DNA of 64,000 nt from assembly GCA_015075365.1 (NCBI GenBank), contig JABTUN010000002.1:1612001-1676000 (forward strand). Direction: 5' to 3'. The translations under genes and the position numbers were made by a program. Positions within the stretch are counted from its first letter, which is position 1, and every line of letters starts with the position of its first letter. Positions 32,439 to 41,548 of the stretch are shown here, in pieces. The notes below the pieces were generated by a model, which saw only the letters and a program-made list of their open reading frames with translations, made no database searches and had not been told where the DNA came from. The stretch is from Verrucomicrobiaceae bacterium (GTDB taxonomy: Bacteria > Verrucomicrobiota > Verrucomicrobiia > Verrucomicrobiales > Verrucomicrobiaceae).

Positions 32439-35400
32439 ATGAAAACAGCCCTCCCCCCTGTTCTGGAGTCCAAGCTCGCGGACTTTCGTCGTCGCGTTTG
32501 GGTGGTGAAGGTGCTGGAGGGTGTGCTCGCGGGTTTCGTGGGCTTGTTGGTTTCGTGGATCGTGCTGTTTGTGCTGGATCGCGTGATGGAAACGCCCGCG
32601 TGGATGCGCTGGACGCTCATGCTCGGCGGCTCGGCGGTGCTGGGGCTCGGTTTGCCGCTCAAATGGCATCGCTGGGTGTGGCGGCAGCGGCAGCTCGAAG
32701 ATGCGGCGCGGTTGTTGAAGCGCACCTTTCCGCGGCTTGGCGATCAATTGCTCGGCATCGTCGAGCTTTCGCGGCATGACGATGCCTCGCGCAGCGAGCG
32801 GCTCGTGCAGGCGGCCATGGCGCAGGCGGCCGAAGCCGTGAAGGACAAAGACTTCACGAACGCAGTGCCGGAGGCGCGGCATGCTCGTTGGGCTTGGGGC
32901 CTCGGCGCAGCCGCGGTCGTCACACTCGCCGCCGCTTTCGGCGTGCCGGAGGCCGCGTGGAATGCCGCGCAGCGTTGGGCGATGCCTTGGAAGAACATTG
33001 AGCGCTTCACCTTTGCCCGCATCGAGCCGTTGCCTGAAAAGCTCGTGGTGCCGCTCGCGGAGCCGGTGAAGCTCACGGTGAAACTCGACAAAGACACACG
33101 CTGGTCGCCGCAAGGCGCGAAGGCGAGCCTTGAAGGCCAGCCGCTCATTCAAAGCACGCTCAAAGACGGCTCGTATGTGCTCGCCCTGCCGCCGCAGAAG
33201 GATGACGCCACCTTGAAGCTCTCGCTCGGCGATGTGCGCGAGGAAATCGCCGTGCTGCCTCGCGCCAGGCCGGAGCTCACGACGCTCGCCGTGCGCACGA
33301 AGCTGCCGGCGTATCTGAAGTACCAAACGCAGCCCGTCATCGAGGTGCGCGGCGGTTCGGTGAGCGTGCTGAAAGGCGCTCAAGCCTCCATCGAAGCCAC
33401 CGCGAGCCGCGAACTCGCCAGCGCTTCGCTCGATGGCCAATCGCAGACGGTTTCCGGCGACAAAATGACGACGAGCTTCAGCGAACTCGCCGCCGACGCG
33501 GAGAAAACGATGACGTGGAAGGATCGCGATGGCCTGGAGCCGCGCGAGCCGCTCGTGCTGCGACTCCACGCGGTCGAGGACGAGTCGCCGAGGCTCGCCG
33601 CGCGTCGCGAATCGCCCGAGCAGGTCGTGCTCGACACGGAAGTCGTGACCTTCGAAGTCGATGCGCAGGATGATTTTGGCATTCAAAGCGTCGGCCTCGA
33701 ATGGCGCAGCGTGAACGACGAATCCACCAAGGGCGACAAGATCGCCGCCGCCGGTGAGCCGGAGAAAAAGACGCTCAACGCGAAGGCCACCTTCTCCGCC
33801 GTGCGCGATGGCGTGACGCCGCAATTGATCGAAGTCCGCGCCTGGGCCGAAGATTACCTGCCCGGCCGCAAACGCGCCTACTCCGCCGCGTTCCAGCTTC
33901 AAATCCTCAACAAGACGGATCACGCGCTGTGGCTCACCGAGCAGTTCGGCAAGTGGCTCGAATCCGCCCGCGAGACCTACGAACGCGAGCAGCAGCTCCA
34001 CGCCACGAATCGCGAACTGCGCCAGATGAAGCCCGAAGAACTCGACCGGCCTGAAAATCGTCGAAAAGTGGCTCAACAAGCCAGCGCGGAGACCGCGAAT
34101 GCCGCGCGACTTGGCGCACTCAATCAAAGCGGTCGCAGCCTCGTCGAGCAGGCCACGCGAAACGATGAGTTCGATGCCCAACGCCTCGAAAGCTGGGCCA
34201 CGATGCTCAAATCGCTCCAAGACATCGCATCGAAGAAAATGCCGAGTGTTGCGGATCTGCTCAAACAAAGCGCAGGCGCGAAAACTCAGCCCAGTCAATC
34301 CGGTCAACAAAGTCAAAAACCCTCCGCTCCACAGCTCGCGAATGGCGAACAATCACCCAAAAGTGGTTCGCAGGGCAAACCGAGCGATGAAGAGCAAAAG
34401 AAGGCCAACATGCCGAGCATCAGTGATCGCGAAGGTTCGATGAGCAAGCCGGTGGAAGCGAAAAACGATCCGAATGCCAAACCGGCTCCGCCGAAGCCCA
34501 GCACGCTGAAATTGCCGACGACGCAGATGGCCGCCGCGCCGCCGAAAGAAGGCAAAAAGGACGAGGAACAGCCGCAAACGCCCGCGCAGCAAAAAATGGA
34601 CGAAGCCATCGAGGAGCAGGAATTGCTGCTCGCCGAGTTCGCGAAGGTCTCCGACGAGTTGGCGGCCGTTTTGGCCAGTTTGGAGGCCAGCACCTTCGTC
34701 AAACGGCTCAAGAAGGCCTCACGCGATCAAATGGTGGCCGCGAAGGATTTGAACACGAAGACGCTGAGCGCCTTCGGTTTGGAGAAACAGCCCGTGAAAG
34801 AGGCCGCGAGCATCGCGGAACATGAAAAAGGGCAGAGCGAGGTCGTGCGCCTCATTCAAAGCGATCTCGAAGCCTACTACGCCCGCAAACCGGAGATGCA
34901 CTTCAAGACGGTGATCGGCCAGATGAAGGAAACGCAGGTCGTGAAGGCGCTCCACACGCTCGGTGATCAGGCCGCGGTGAACCTTAGCGGCAGCAGCATG
35001 GCCGGCGCGGAGTTTTGGGCCGACACGCTCGACCGCTGGGCCGAGGAGATGGTGGCTGCGAGCGAGTGCAAAGCCTGCAGCTCCTGCAGCGCCGACAGCC
35101 TGCCGCCGGAGATCGTGCTCAAGGTGATGAAAGCCCTGCGCGATGAGATGAAGCTGCGCGATGAAACCCGCGAGGCCGAAAGCGCCAAGCCGGCGCTCGA
35201 TGCGAAGGTTTACGCGAAGCAGTCGAACGGCCTCGCCTCGAAGCAGTTCGGCATCCGCCAAAATGTGCGCGGTGCCTTCGATGACATTTTGCGGCTTCCG
35301 TCCGGCAACGAGAAGTTCGGCAAAGAACTGAAACTGCTCGATGCCGTGATGAAGGTGATGGACGAGGCCGGCACGATCCTCGACAAGCCGGACACCGGCG

Positions 35401-35681
35401 CTCCTGCCATCGCCGCGGAGACGGAGGCCATCGAACTGCTGCTGCAAGCCAAGCGTCCGAACCCGAAAGGCGGCGGCGGTGGCGGTGGCAGTCCCGGCGG
35501 CGGTGGCAGTGCTGCATCGACGAGCCTGGCCGCTCTCGCCGATCTCGGCGAAGGCGCTGACGCCGCCACGAACGTCGAGGCCCGCCCCGTCGGCCAGTCC
35601 ACCGGCAAAGCCGGCCGCGAGCTGCCGGAGGAGTTCAAGACCGGCCTGGATGCCTACTTCAACAAGCTGGAGTCGAAATGA
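32439..35681 (+). CDS. DUF4175-like large membrane-anchored protein, first gene of the envelope operon
   Basis: 1080 residues from the ATG at 32439. Two N-terminal membrane helices (residues about 22-45 and 52-72), a third near 145-165, then a long extracytoplasmic region with beta-rich segments (about 190-450), coiled-coil-like helices (about 470-560 and 715-990), a Gln/Ser/Pro/Lys-rich linker (about 600-700, QPSQSGQQSQKPS) and a Gly-rich tail (GGGGGGSPGGGGS near 1010-1025). The layout matches the DUF4175-type proteins found beside MoxR/VWA clusters in Planctomycetes and Verrucomicrobia; function unknown. A CKACSSCSAD motif near residue 872 provides three close cysteines, possible partners for the thioredoxin domain encoded at the end of the operon. 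Its stop overlaps the next start (ATGA). Confidence 0.75.
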   Translation: MKTALPPVLESKLADFRRRVWVVKVLEGVLAGFVGLLVSWIVLFVLDRVMETPAWMRWTLMLGGSAVLGLGLPLKWHRWVWRQRQLEDAARLLKRTFPRLGDQLLGIVELSRHDDASRSERLVQAAMAQAAEAVKDKDFTNAVPEARHARWAWGLGAAAVVTLAAAFGVPEAAWNAAQRWAMPWKNIERFTFARIEPLPEKLVVPLAEPVKLTVKLDKDTRWSPQGAKASLEGQPLIQSTLKDGSYVLALPPQKDDATLKLSLGDVREEIAVLPRARPELTTLAVRTKLPAYLKYQTQPVIEVRGGSVSVLKGAQASIEATASRELASASLDGQSQTVSGDKMTTSFSELAADAEKTMTWKDRDGLEPREPLVLRLHAVEDESPRLAARRESPEQVVLDTEVVTFEVDAQDDFGIQSVGLEWRSVNDESTKGDKIAAAGEPEKKTLNAKATFSAVRDGVTPQLIEVRAWAEDYLPGRKRAYSAAFQLQILNKTDHALWLTEQFGKWLESARETYEREQQLHATNRELRQMKPEELDRPENRRKVAQQASAETANAARLGALNQSGRSLVEQATRNDEFDAQRLESWATMLKSLQDIASKKMPSVADLLKQSAGAKTQPSQSGQQSQKPSAPQLANGEQSPKSGSQGKPSDEEQKKANMPSISDREGSMSKPVEAKNDPNAKPAPPKPSTLKLPTTQMAAAPPKEGKKDEEQPQTPAQQKMDEAIEEQELLLAEFAKVSDELAAVLASLEASTFVKRLKKASRDQMVAAKDLNTKTLSAFGLEKQPVKEAASIAEHEKGQSEVVRLIQSDLEAYYARKPEMHFKTVIGQMKETQVVKALHTLGDQAAVNLSGSSMAGAEFWADTLDRWAEEMVAASECKACSSCSADSLPPEIVLKVMKALRDEMKLRDETREAESAKPALDAKVYAKQSNGLASKQFGIRQNVRGAFDDILRLPSGNEKFGKELKLLDAVMKVMDEAGTILDKPDTGAPAIAAETEAIELLLQAKRPNPKGGGGGGGSPGGGGSAASTSLAALADLGEGADAATNVEARPVGQSTGKAGRELPEEFKTGLDAYFNKLESK

Positions 35682-38104
35682 GCAGGGAGCACAGGGCAAA
35701 GAGCGAGGCGCAAGCGGCACGCAGGGAGTTTGTGCTCTTCCATCTGCTCTCATGCCTGCTGGTCCTGATGCTTTGCGTTTCTCCCTTCGCATCGTGCTTT
35801 GCCGCCGCGCCGTTCAGCACGCGTGCTGACTCGAAGAAGCCGCTGGGTCCCGAATCAGAAAAGGCGCTGGCGAAGCTGGCGGACGATGGCCGGGAGGGAA
35901 AAAAAGCGCAGCTCACGAAGCAGATGGAGTGGGCGGTGGATTTGATGGGGAAAGCGGTCGAGATTTCACCGGATGAAAAGGCCGCGCTGCTCGACGACGC
36001 GCAAGATGTCGTGGAGGAGGCGTTGAGGGCCTGGAGGCCGCGCTACATCGAATCGATGCGCTTTTATCTGGCGAGCTACACGGATGACGCCGCGGCGGCG
36101 CGCCGGGTGGAGCAGTGGAAGATGGACCAGGCGGAGAAGCGCCTCACCATTGAGGGCTGGACGCTGCCGGACCTGCTGCCCTCCTGGCAGGAGGCGGTCA
36201 AGCGGCGCCTGGGTGAGGAGCGCGGTGCGAAGGCGCTGGCCGCACGCGAGGCGCAGCGCGCGGAGGTGAAGGGCGCGATGAAAAAATTTCTGGAGCGATG
36301 GGCCAGCACAGGCCGCGTGCCAATGGACGAGGAGCTGCGCGTGCTGATCGAGAGCCTGCGCAAAGAGCTGAAGCCCGCGCAGGACAAGGTGGACGCGCTG
36401 TTCGCCGCCGCGAAGAAGCTCGTCGATGACCATGCGGCCTCCGAGACCGTGGCAGGCGAAGATTTGCTCTCCTCGCTGACGGAGGACCAGCGCGTGGTGA
36501 CGATGGGGCAGGGAAACAGCTTCAGCACACGCTTCGTGCGACCCAAAGGAGCCGATTTGGAGAAAAAATGGACCGAGATCGCCGCCAAAACCCTCGGCGA
36601 GGAGCCGGTGAGGAATTGGCTGAAGATCGTGGCGGAACAAAAGGCGAAGCACGAGACGGAGCTCGTCGATGCGCTCAAGCCGAGCGAGATGCAGGCGCGT
36701 ATCCAGATGGAGGAGTTGATCGCGCGCGAGGTGGACAGCTATGCGGGCGCGCTGGACCTTGATGACGAGCGCAAGAAGAAGCTGGAAGCGCTGGCAGGGC
36801 AGGCGGTGGATGCCAGCATCGAGGCATCGAGAAAAGAGTGGATCAAAACCATCCAGGGCTGGTCTGCGGCGGAGCGCCAGGGCCGCCGAAACATCTATTT
36901 CGGCGTGAACGAGGAGAACCAGGCGCCGAAACAGACCGTCTGGACCGAGGGATTGAAGAAGTTGTTCACCGAGGAGGAGAAAAGGCGCATGGAGGAGGGT
37001 GTCGCCGCACGCCGGACGCGCCTCGTCGGCGCGCTCACGGCCTCCACGCTGGCGGAGATGGACAAGACGCTGGCCCTGGGCGTGACGCAGCGCGCCGCGC
37101 TGGAGCCGCTGCTGCGCCCGCTGATCGAGCCGCTGCTGCGGGACGATGCCCATGAGTACTGGAGCTACCAGCCCTACCAGCTCTTCAACGCCGCGGCCAA
37201 GCTGCCGGAGGAAAAGCTCAAGCCGGTGCTCGATAAATCGCAATTGAGGCAGTGGAAGCTGCTCGGCGCGGCGCAGCCCAATTATGACCGCGGCAGCGGG
37301 GTTTCCGCGCCGTCCGGGGAGCCTGACCCGGAGGCGGCCAGACCGGATGTGGAGACGGAGATTTCGAATCATCTCCATCAGCTCGCCGTAAAGGAACGCC
37401 AGAAGCAGATGGACCTGATGATGGCCCGGGTGGGTGATGCGAGGCGCGTGCTGAACCTGCCGGAGGACAAGGTGCGGCGCCTCATCACCGCCGCAAAAGG
37501 CGCGGTGGAGGCGGAGATGACACCCTGGCGTGACAATGTGGAACGATGGGTGCGCGGCACGGTGGAGCGCGCCACGCCGCACACGGTGAGGGCCACACTC
37601 GCCAATCTGGCGCGCAGCAACTACAACATCCAGGGCAAGGGACCGCACAGGCAGGACATCTGGCGTGAGACACTGGCCGCGCTGCTTTCCACGAGCGAGC
37701 AGACGGAGTGGGGCAAGGTGCTCGAGGCGCGCCATGACTACCGCTGCGCGGCGATCGCCTCCATGACCGCCAACGAGCTGGACCGCCGCCGGAGGCTGAC
37801 GCCAGAGCAGTTGGAGAAGGTGCGCCAGCTCGTGATCGCCGTGCTGCACGACTACCTGCCGGACATCGAGCGCTACATGAGCCACACCTGGCATCTGCAG
37901 TACTACTACGCGCTGCTGCCGCTGGCCGGCGTGAAGGACGACGATTTGAAGGCCGCCCTCAACGAGCGCCAGTGGAAGCTCGTCCAGGAACGGGATCTTG
38001 CCGACGCCGAGCAATATTGGGAAGGCATCGAGAGCTACCACAAGCAGCGCGTCGAAAAAGGCGGGGACGCGGAGGAAAGCCCGATGCTCTTCTTTGACGA
38101 ATGA
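35678..38104 (+). CDS. Large secreted helical protein with internal repeats, first paralog
   Basis: 808 residues, no family I recognise. A signal peptide (hydrophobic residues about 21-41 ending in FAAA) sends it out of the cytosol. The rest is charged and almost wholly helical. A module of roughly 200-250 residues appears to recur three times: an L-x-L-x-x-(D/E)-x-(R/K) start, a VEAxxxxWR helix, a W-x-x-x-L-x-x-L motif, then LD-x-x-x-x-LT-x-x-Q-x-x-x-(L/V) (see NLPEDKVRRL, DIWRETLAALL and ELDRRRRLTPEQ in the last copy). It shares this plan with the next gene. The ATG overlaps the previous stop (ATGA); the first codons are made of short purine-rich repeats. A structural or scaffold role in the envelope is a guess. 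Confidence 0.72.
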   Translation: MSREHRAKSEAQAARREFVLFHLLSCLLVLMLCVSPFASCFAAAPFSTRADSKKPLGPESEKALAKLADDGREGKKAQLTKQMEWAVDLMGKAVEISPDEKAALLDDAQDVVEEALRAWRPRYIESMRFYLASYTDDAAAARRVEQWKMDQAEKRLTIEGWTLPDLLPSWQEAVKRRLGEERGAKALAAREAQRAEVKGAMKKFLERWASTGRVPMDEELRVLIESLRKELKPAQDKVDALFAAAKKLVDDHAASETVAGEDLLSSLTEDQRVVTMGQGNSFSTRFVRPKGADLEKKWTEIAAKTLGEEPVRNWLKIVAEQKAKHETELVDALKPSEMQARIQMEELIAREVDSYAGALDLDDERKKKLEALAGQAVDASIEASRKEWIKTIQGWSAAERQGRRNIYFGVNEENQAPKQTVWTEGLKKLFTEEEKRRMEEGVAARRTRLVGALTASTLAEMDKTLALGVTQRAALEPLLRPLIEPLLRDDAHEYWSYQPYQLFNAAAKLPEEKLKPVLDKSQLRQWKLLGAAQPNYDRGSGVSAPSGEPDPEAARPDVETEISNHLHQLAVKERQKQMDLMMARVGDARRVLNLPEDKVRRLITAAKGAVEAEMTPWRDNVERWVRGTVERATPHTVRATLANLARSNYNIQGKGPHRQDIWRETLAALLSTSEQTEWGKVLEARHDYRCAAIASMTANELDRRRRLTPEQLEKVRQLVIAVLHDYLPDIERYMSHTWHLQYYYALLPLAGVKDDDLKAALNERQWKLVQERDLADAEQYWEGIESYHKQRVEKGGDAEESPMLFFDE

Positions 38105-40455
38105 AGCCGAACGAACAGCGCGGAGCACGGAGCATGGCGCGCCGGATGATCTCCGCGCTGCTGGCGCTCGGCCTGGCGGGTCTGGCGCAGGGTTTCGATG
38201 GTTTTGGCACGCGGGAGCGCCTGCACGCGCCGCAAGGCCCCCTGGCGGAGGAGGCGCTGCGAAAACTGGCAGAGAGCGCGGCACCGCTGGAGCGCGACTT
38301 GCTGGACAAGCACATGACCGGCGTGTTGAAGAAGATGAATCTGACGACGGACGAGCGCGCGGCGCTGGAGCGGGAGGCGGAGAAGACCATCGACGAGGCG
38401 GTGGAGGCGTGGAAAAAACGCGTGGCTGCTTGTTTGCGTCCGATTTTGCCCAAATACGGCAATGACAACTCCCAGGCGGCCCGCGTGGGTTTGTGGAAGA
38501 AGGAGCAGCTCGTGCCTGAATACCTGGTCACCGGCTGGACGATGCCGGAATGGATGCCACGGTGGGAGAAAGCGGTCGAAACGCATCTGGGGGCCGAACG
38601 CGCCGCGACATGGAAAAAAGCCCGCGAGGCAAATCGCGCGGCCTTTTTGCCGCGAATCGAGAAAGTGCTCGAAAAGTGGGCCGAAACAGGCCGCAGGCGC
38701 ATGGAGGAGACACTCCGGGCCGACATGCCGGTGCTGCGCCAGGCGGCAAAGCTCGACATGAAGGGCGAGGCGGAGATGATGTTCGCCGCGAAGAAGCTGG
38801 TGGACGCGCACGCGAGGACGGAGACTGCCGCCGGGCGCGAGATGCTGCTCAACGCGCCGGATTCCACCATTGAGCTGTTTTTGAACGGCAGGACGCTGAA
38901 CTCGCGCTTCCTGCAACCCGGGAAGGACGAGCTGGACAAGGCCTGGCGCGCCGCCTTGGCCCCCCTCGTGGGCGCGGACGCGCTCGCGGCCATGGACAAG
39001 GCGCGCGAGGAGAAGAAGGCGCTGCTGGACGAGAAAATGGCGGTCGTGCTCCAGCGCAGCGAGCAGCATGCGCGCTCCGAAATGGAGAGGCAGCTCAAGG
39101 CAGAGGCGGACGGGCTTGTGAGCGCGCTCGCACTCGATGAAAAGCGGCGCAAGGAGCTCGACGCGCTGTCCGGGCGCGTGCTGGAAGCGGCGATGGAGGA
39201 CGTGACGCGGAAGCTGGAGGAATCACTTCAAAGCCGCACGGTGTTTTCCGATTCGATGATCCTCAGCGCGGGCGGCATGGAACGGGCGACAGAGCATGAG
39301 GTGTGGACGACAGGGCTGGCGGAGCTGTTTTCCGCCGAGGAACTGCAGCGGGTGAAGGATCTGGTGACCGGGAGGCAGACTCGGCGGCAGACGGCCCTGG
39401 CGCGGGTTGCGCTGGCGGAGGCGGACCGGGTCCTCGGCCTGACGGCGGCGCAGCGCGCGCGGCTGGAGCCGCTCGTGGCACGCCAGATGGGTGATGCCTT
39501 CATCACGGAGGACACGGAGCGCTACTGGCGCATCGAGCCTCACCAGCTCATGCTCAAGGCCGCCGGCGTGCCCGCGGCGGAGGTGGAGGACCTTTTCGAC
39601 GAGGAGCAGATGAGGCTGTGGAAGAATCCGCCGCGCGCGTCCGGCTCCACCACCAGCAGCTCACGCCCCTCTCCGGTGGCCGTGCGTGATGAGGACGCCG
39701 GTGATGTGACGGAACTGCCGGACATCGATGCGGAGATTTCCCGGCACCTGCATGATCGCGCGCAAAAGGCGCGCGCGCAGGCGCTGGAGCACATGAGCTT
39801 CCAGGTGGCGGACGCACGTCGGCAGTTGCGGCTGACGCCGGAGGCCGCGCGCCGGCTCACCACCGCCGCGAAGGGCGCGGTGGAGGCGGCAATGGCCGCC
39901 TGGCGTGACAACATGGACCGCTGGGCGCATGACAACATGCGCCATGCCACGCCGCGCACGGTGAAGGCCTTCGTGGCCAATCTCGGGAACGGCGGCTACA
40001 CTCTCCGCGCGGACGAGGCGCCCCGGCAGCCGCTGTGGACACAGGCGCTCGACGCGCTGCTTTCCCCCGGGCAGCGCGCCGCCTGGAAAAAGATCACGGA
40101 GGAGCGGGAGGATTACCGTGTGGGTGCCATGGCCGTCATGACCACGCTGGAACTCGACCGCCGCCGGAAGCTCAACGGCGACCAGTTCGCCCGCATCGAG
40201 AAGCTCGTGGCCAGCGTCATCCGCGAGCACCTGCCGGACATCGAGCGCAGCCGCTCCTCCTCCCCCTGGCATCTCAGCTACTACTCCTGCCTCATGCCGC
40301 TGGCCGGCGTGGAGGAAAAGGCGCTGCGCGCCATCCTCACCGCGAAACAATGGCAGGATTACCAGCAGAACGACATGGACGACGCGCAGCGCTACTGGCA
40401 GAGTGTCGAGATGTGGCGGAAAATGCGTCTCAACCCGGAGGAATTCATTCGATGA
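38101..40455 (+). CDS. Large secreted helical protein with internal repeats, second paralog
   Basis: 784 residues, a clear paralog of the upstream protein: AAKGAVEAxMxxWRDN, ATPxTVxAxxANL, MTxxELDRRRKL and HDYLPDIER/REHLPDIERS are shared near-identically, as is LPLAGVKDDD/MPLAGVEEKA. A short signal peptide (about residues 16-31, LLALGLAGLAQG) is present. The body is helical with the same threefold module. A Ser/Pro linker (SGSTTSSSRPSP, residues about 517-530) precedes the last module. Translational coupling is strong: ATGA overlaps at both ends. Function unknown; the two copies may form a heteromeric assembly. Confidence 0.72.
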   Translation: MKPNEQRGARSMARRMISALLALGLAGLAQGFDGFGTRERLHAPQGPLAEEALRKLAESAAPLERDLLDKHMTGVLKKMNLTTDERAALEREAEKTIDEAVEAWKKRVAACLRPILPKYGNDNSQAARVGLWKKEQLVPEYLVTGWTMPEWMPRWEKAVETHLGAERAATWKKAREANRAAFLPRIEKVLEKWAETGRRRMEETLRADMPVLRQAAKLDMKGEAEMMFAAKKLVDAHARTETAAGREMLLNAPDSTIELFLNGRTLNSRFLQPGKDELDKAWRAALAPLVGADALAAMDKAREEKKALLDEKMAVVLQRSEQHARSEMERQLKAEADGLVSALALDEKRRKELDALSGRVLEAAMEDVTRKLEESLQSRTVFSDSMILSAGGMERATEHEVWTTGLAELFSAEELQRVKDLVTGRQTRRQTALARVALAEADRVLGLTAAQRARLEPLVARQMGDAFITEDTERYWRIEPHQLMLKAAGVPAAEVEDLFDEEQMRLWKNPPRASGSTTSSSRPSPVAVRDEDAGDVTELPDIDAEISRHLHDRAQKARAQALEHMSFQVADARRQLRLTPEAARRLTTAAKGAVEAAMAAWRDNMDRWAHDNMRHATPRTVKAFVANLGNGGYTLRADEAPRQPLWTQALDALLSPGQRAAWKKITEEREDYRVGAMAVMTTLELDRRRKLNGDQFARIEKLVASVIREHLPDIERSRSSSPWHLSYYSCLMPLAGVEEKALRAILTAKQWQDYQQNDMDDAQRYWQSVEMWRKMRLNPEEFIR

Positions 40456-41543
40456 ACACAGCGAGCGTGGAGCATAGGACGAAGGGCCGGGAGTTGGGTG
40501 CCAGATGTCTGGTGCCTGGCGCCGGAGTCCCTTCAGCACTCATTGGTTGCTGTGCCCTCCTTCTGGCCTTTTGCCCTTCGCCCTCCGCTCTTCGCGCGGA
40601 CGACCTCCGCTTTGGCGGTGCGATCCCGCATGAGGTGGAGACCATCTATGAGCGCGGCCTCGCATGGCTGGCGTCCAGGCAGAGCGAGGAGGGCGGCTGG
40701 CAGGGTGGTAACAACGGCCCCGGTGTCGATGGCATCTGCGTGATGGCCTTCCTCGCCAGCGGCGATGACCCAAACTTCGGCAAACACGCGCGCCACATCC
40801 GCCGTGGCGTGCGCGCCATTTTAAAATCGCAGCAGGAGTCCGGTTATTTCCCGCACAGCATGTACCATCACGGGTTTGCCATGCTGGCGCTCTCGGAGGC
40901 CTATGGCGCGGTGGACGAGGCGCTGCTGTGGGAGGGGGAAAAACCCGTGCGCACGATCTCGCAGGCGCTCGACCTCGCCATCCGGCTCAGCGGCACCTCG
41001 CAGAAGAACAACCGCTGGGGCGGCTGGCGTTACTCGCCAGAGGCGCGGGACGCGGACACCTCCGTCACCGGCGCCATGCTCATGGGCCTGCTGGCCGCGC
41101 GCAATGCCGGCCTGGAGGTCAGTGACGAGGTGTTGGAGACCGCGCTGGAGTACATGCGCCGCAGCACGGGCCGCGATGGCAGCGTGGCCTACGCCGGCGG
41201 CTTCGGCGGCATGGGGGAGTCGATGAACCGCAGCGCCATCGCCACGCTGGTGGCCGCCGTGGGCAAAAAGAAGGAGACGCCGGAGTACAAGGCCACGCTG
41301 GAGCACATCAACACGCGCCTGGAGCACCAGGAGGGCCACTACAAGGAGTACTTCCGCTACTACATGGCCCAGGCGCTTTTCCAGGGGGATTACGAGTCCT
41401 GGCAGAAATGGAACACCGCCACCGTGCGCGCCCTCGCCGAGTCGCAGGCGCAGGACGGCGGCTTCGGTGACGCGTATCAAACCGGGATGTCGCTGCTGGC
41501 CGTGGCGCTGAATTACCGGTTTTTGCCGATCTACGAGAGATAA
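40452..41543 (+). CDS. Secreted prenyltransferase/squalene-cyclase-repeat protein
   Basis: 363 residues with a signal peptide (hydrophobic residues about 31-43). Alpha/alpha-toroid repeats are visible as ERGLAWLASRQSEEGGWQG, RRGVRAILKSQQESGYF, NRWGGWRYSPEARDADTSVTGAMLMGLLAARNAG and the final SQAQDGGFGDAYQTGMSLLAVAL, the QW-type motifs of the terpene cyclase/prenyltransferase superfamily. The catalytic DXDD motif of squalene cyclases is not seen (RDADTSV lies at the corresponding place), so it is more likely a binding toroid of the kind found next to DUF4175/MoxR genes in Planctomycetes. ATGA overlaps the upstream gene; the next gene follows after 5 bases. Confidence 0.83.
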   Translation: MNTASVEHRTKGRELGARCLVPGAGVPSALIGCCALLLAFCPSPSALRADDLRFGGAIPHEVETIYERGLAWLASRQSEEGGWQGGNNGPGVDGICVMAFLASGDDPNFGKHARHIRRGVRAILKSQQESGYFPHSMYHHGFAMLALSEAYGAVDEALLWEGEKPVRTISQALDLAIRLSGTSQKNNRWGGWRYSPEARDADTSVTGAMLMGLLAARNAGLEVSDEVLETALEYMRRSTGRDGSVAYAGGFGGMGESMNRSAIATLVAAVGKKKETPEYKATLEHINTRLEHQEGHYKEYFRYYMAQALFQGDYESWQKWNTATVRALAESQAQDGGFGDAYQTGMSLLAVALNYRFLPIYER

Positions 41544-41548
41544 CCCAC

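Noticed and set aside
35966..38284. Long minus-strand open frame opposite the first twin protein
   Set aside because: Antisense shadow; the plus strand has signal peptide and conserved paralog motifs.
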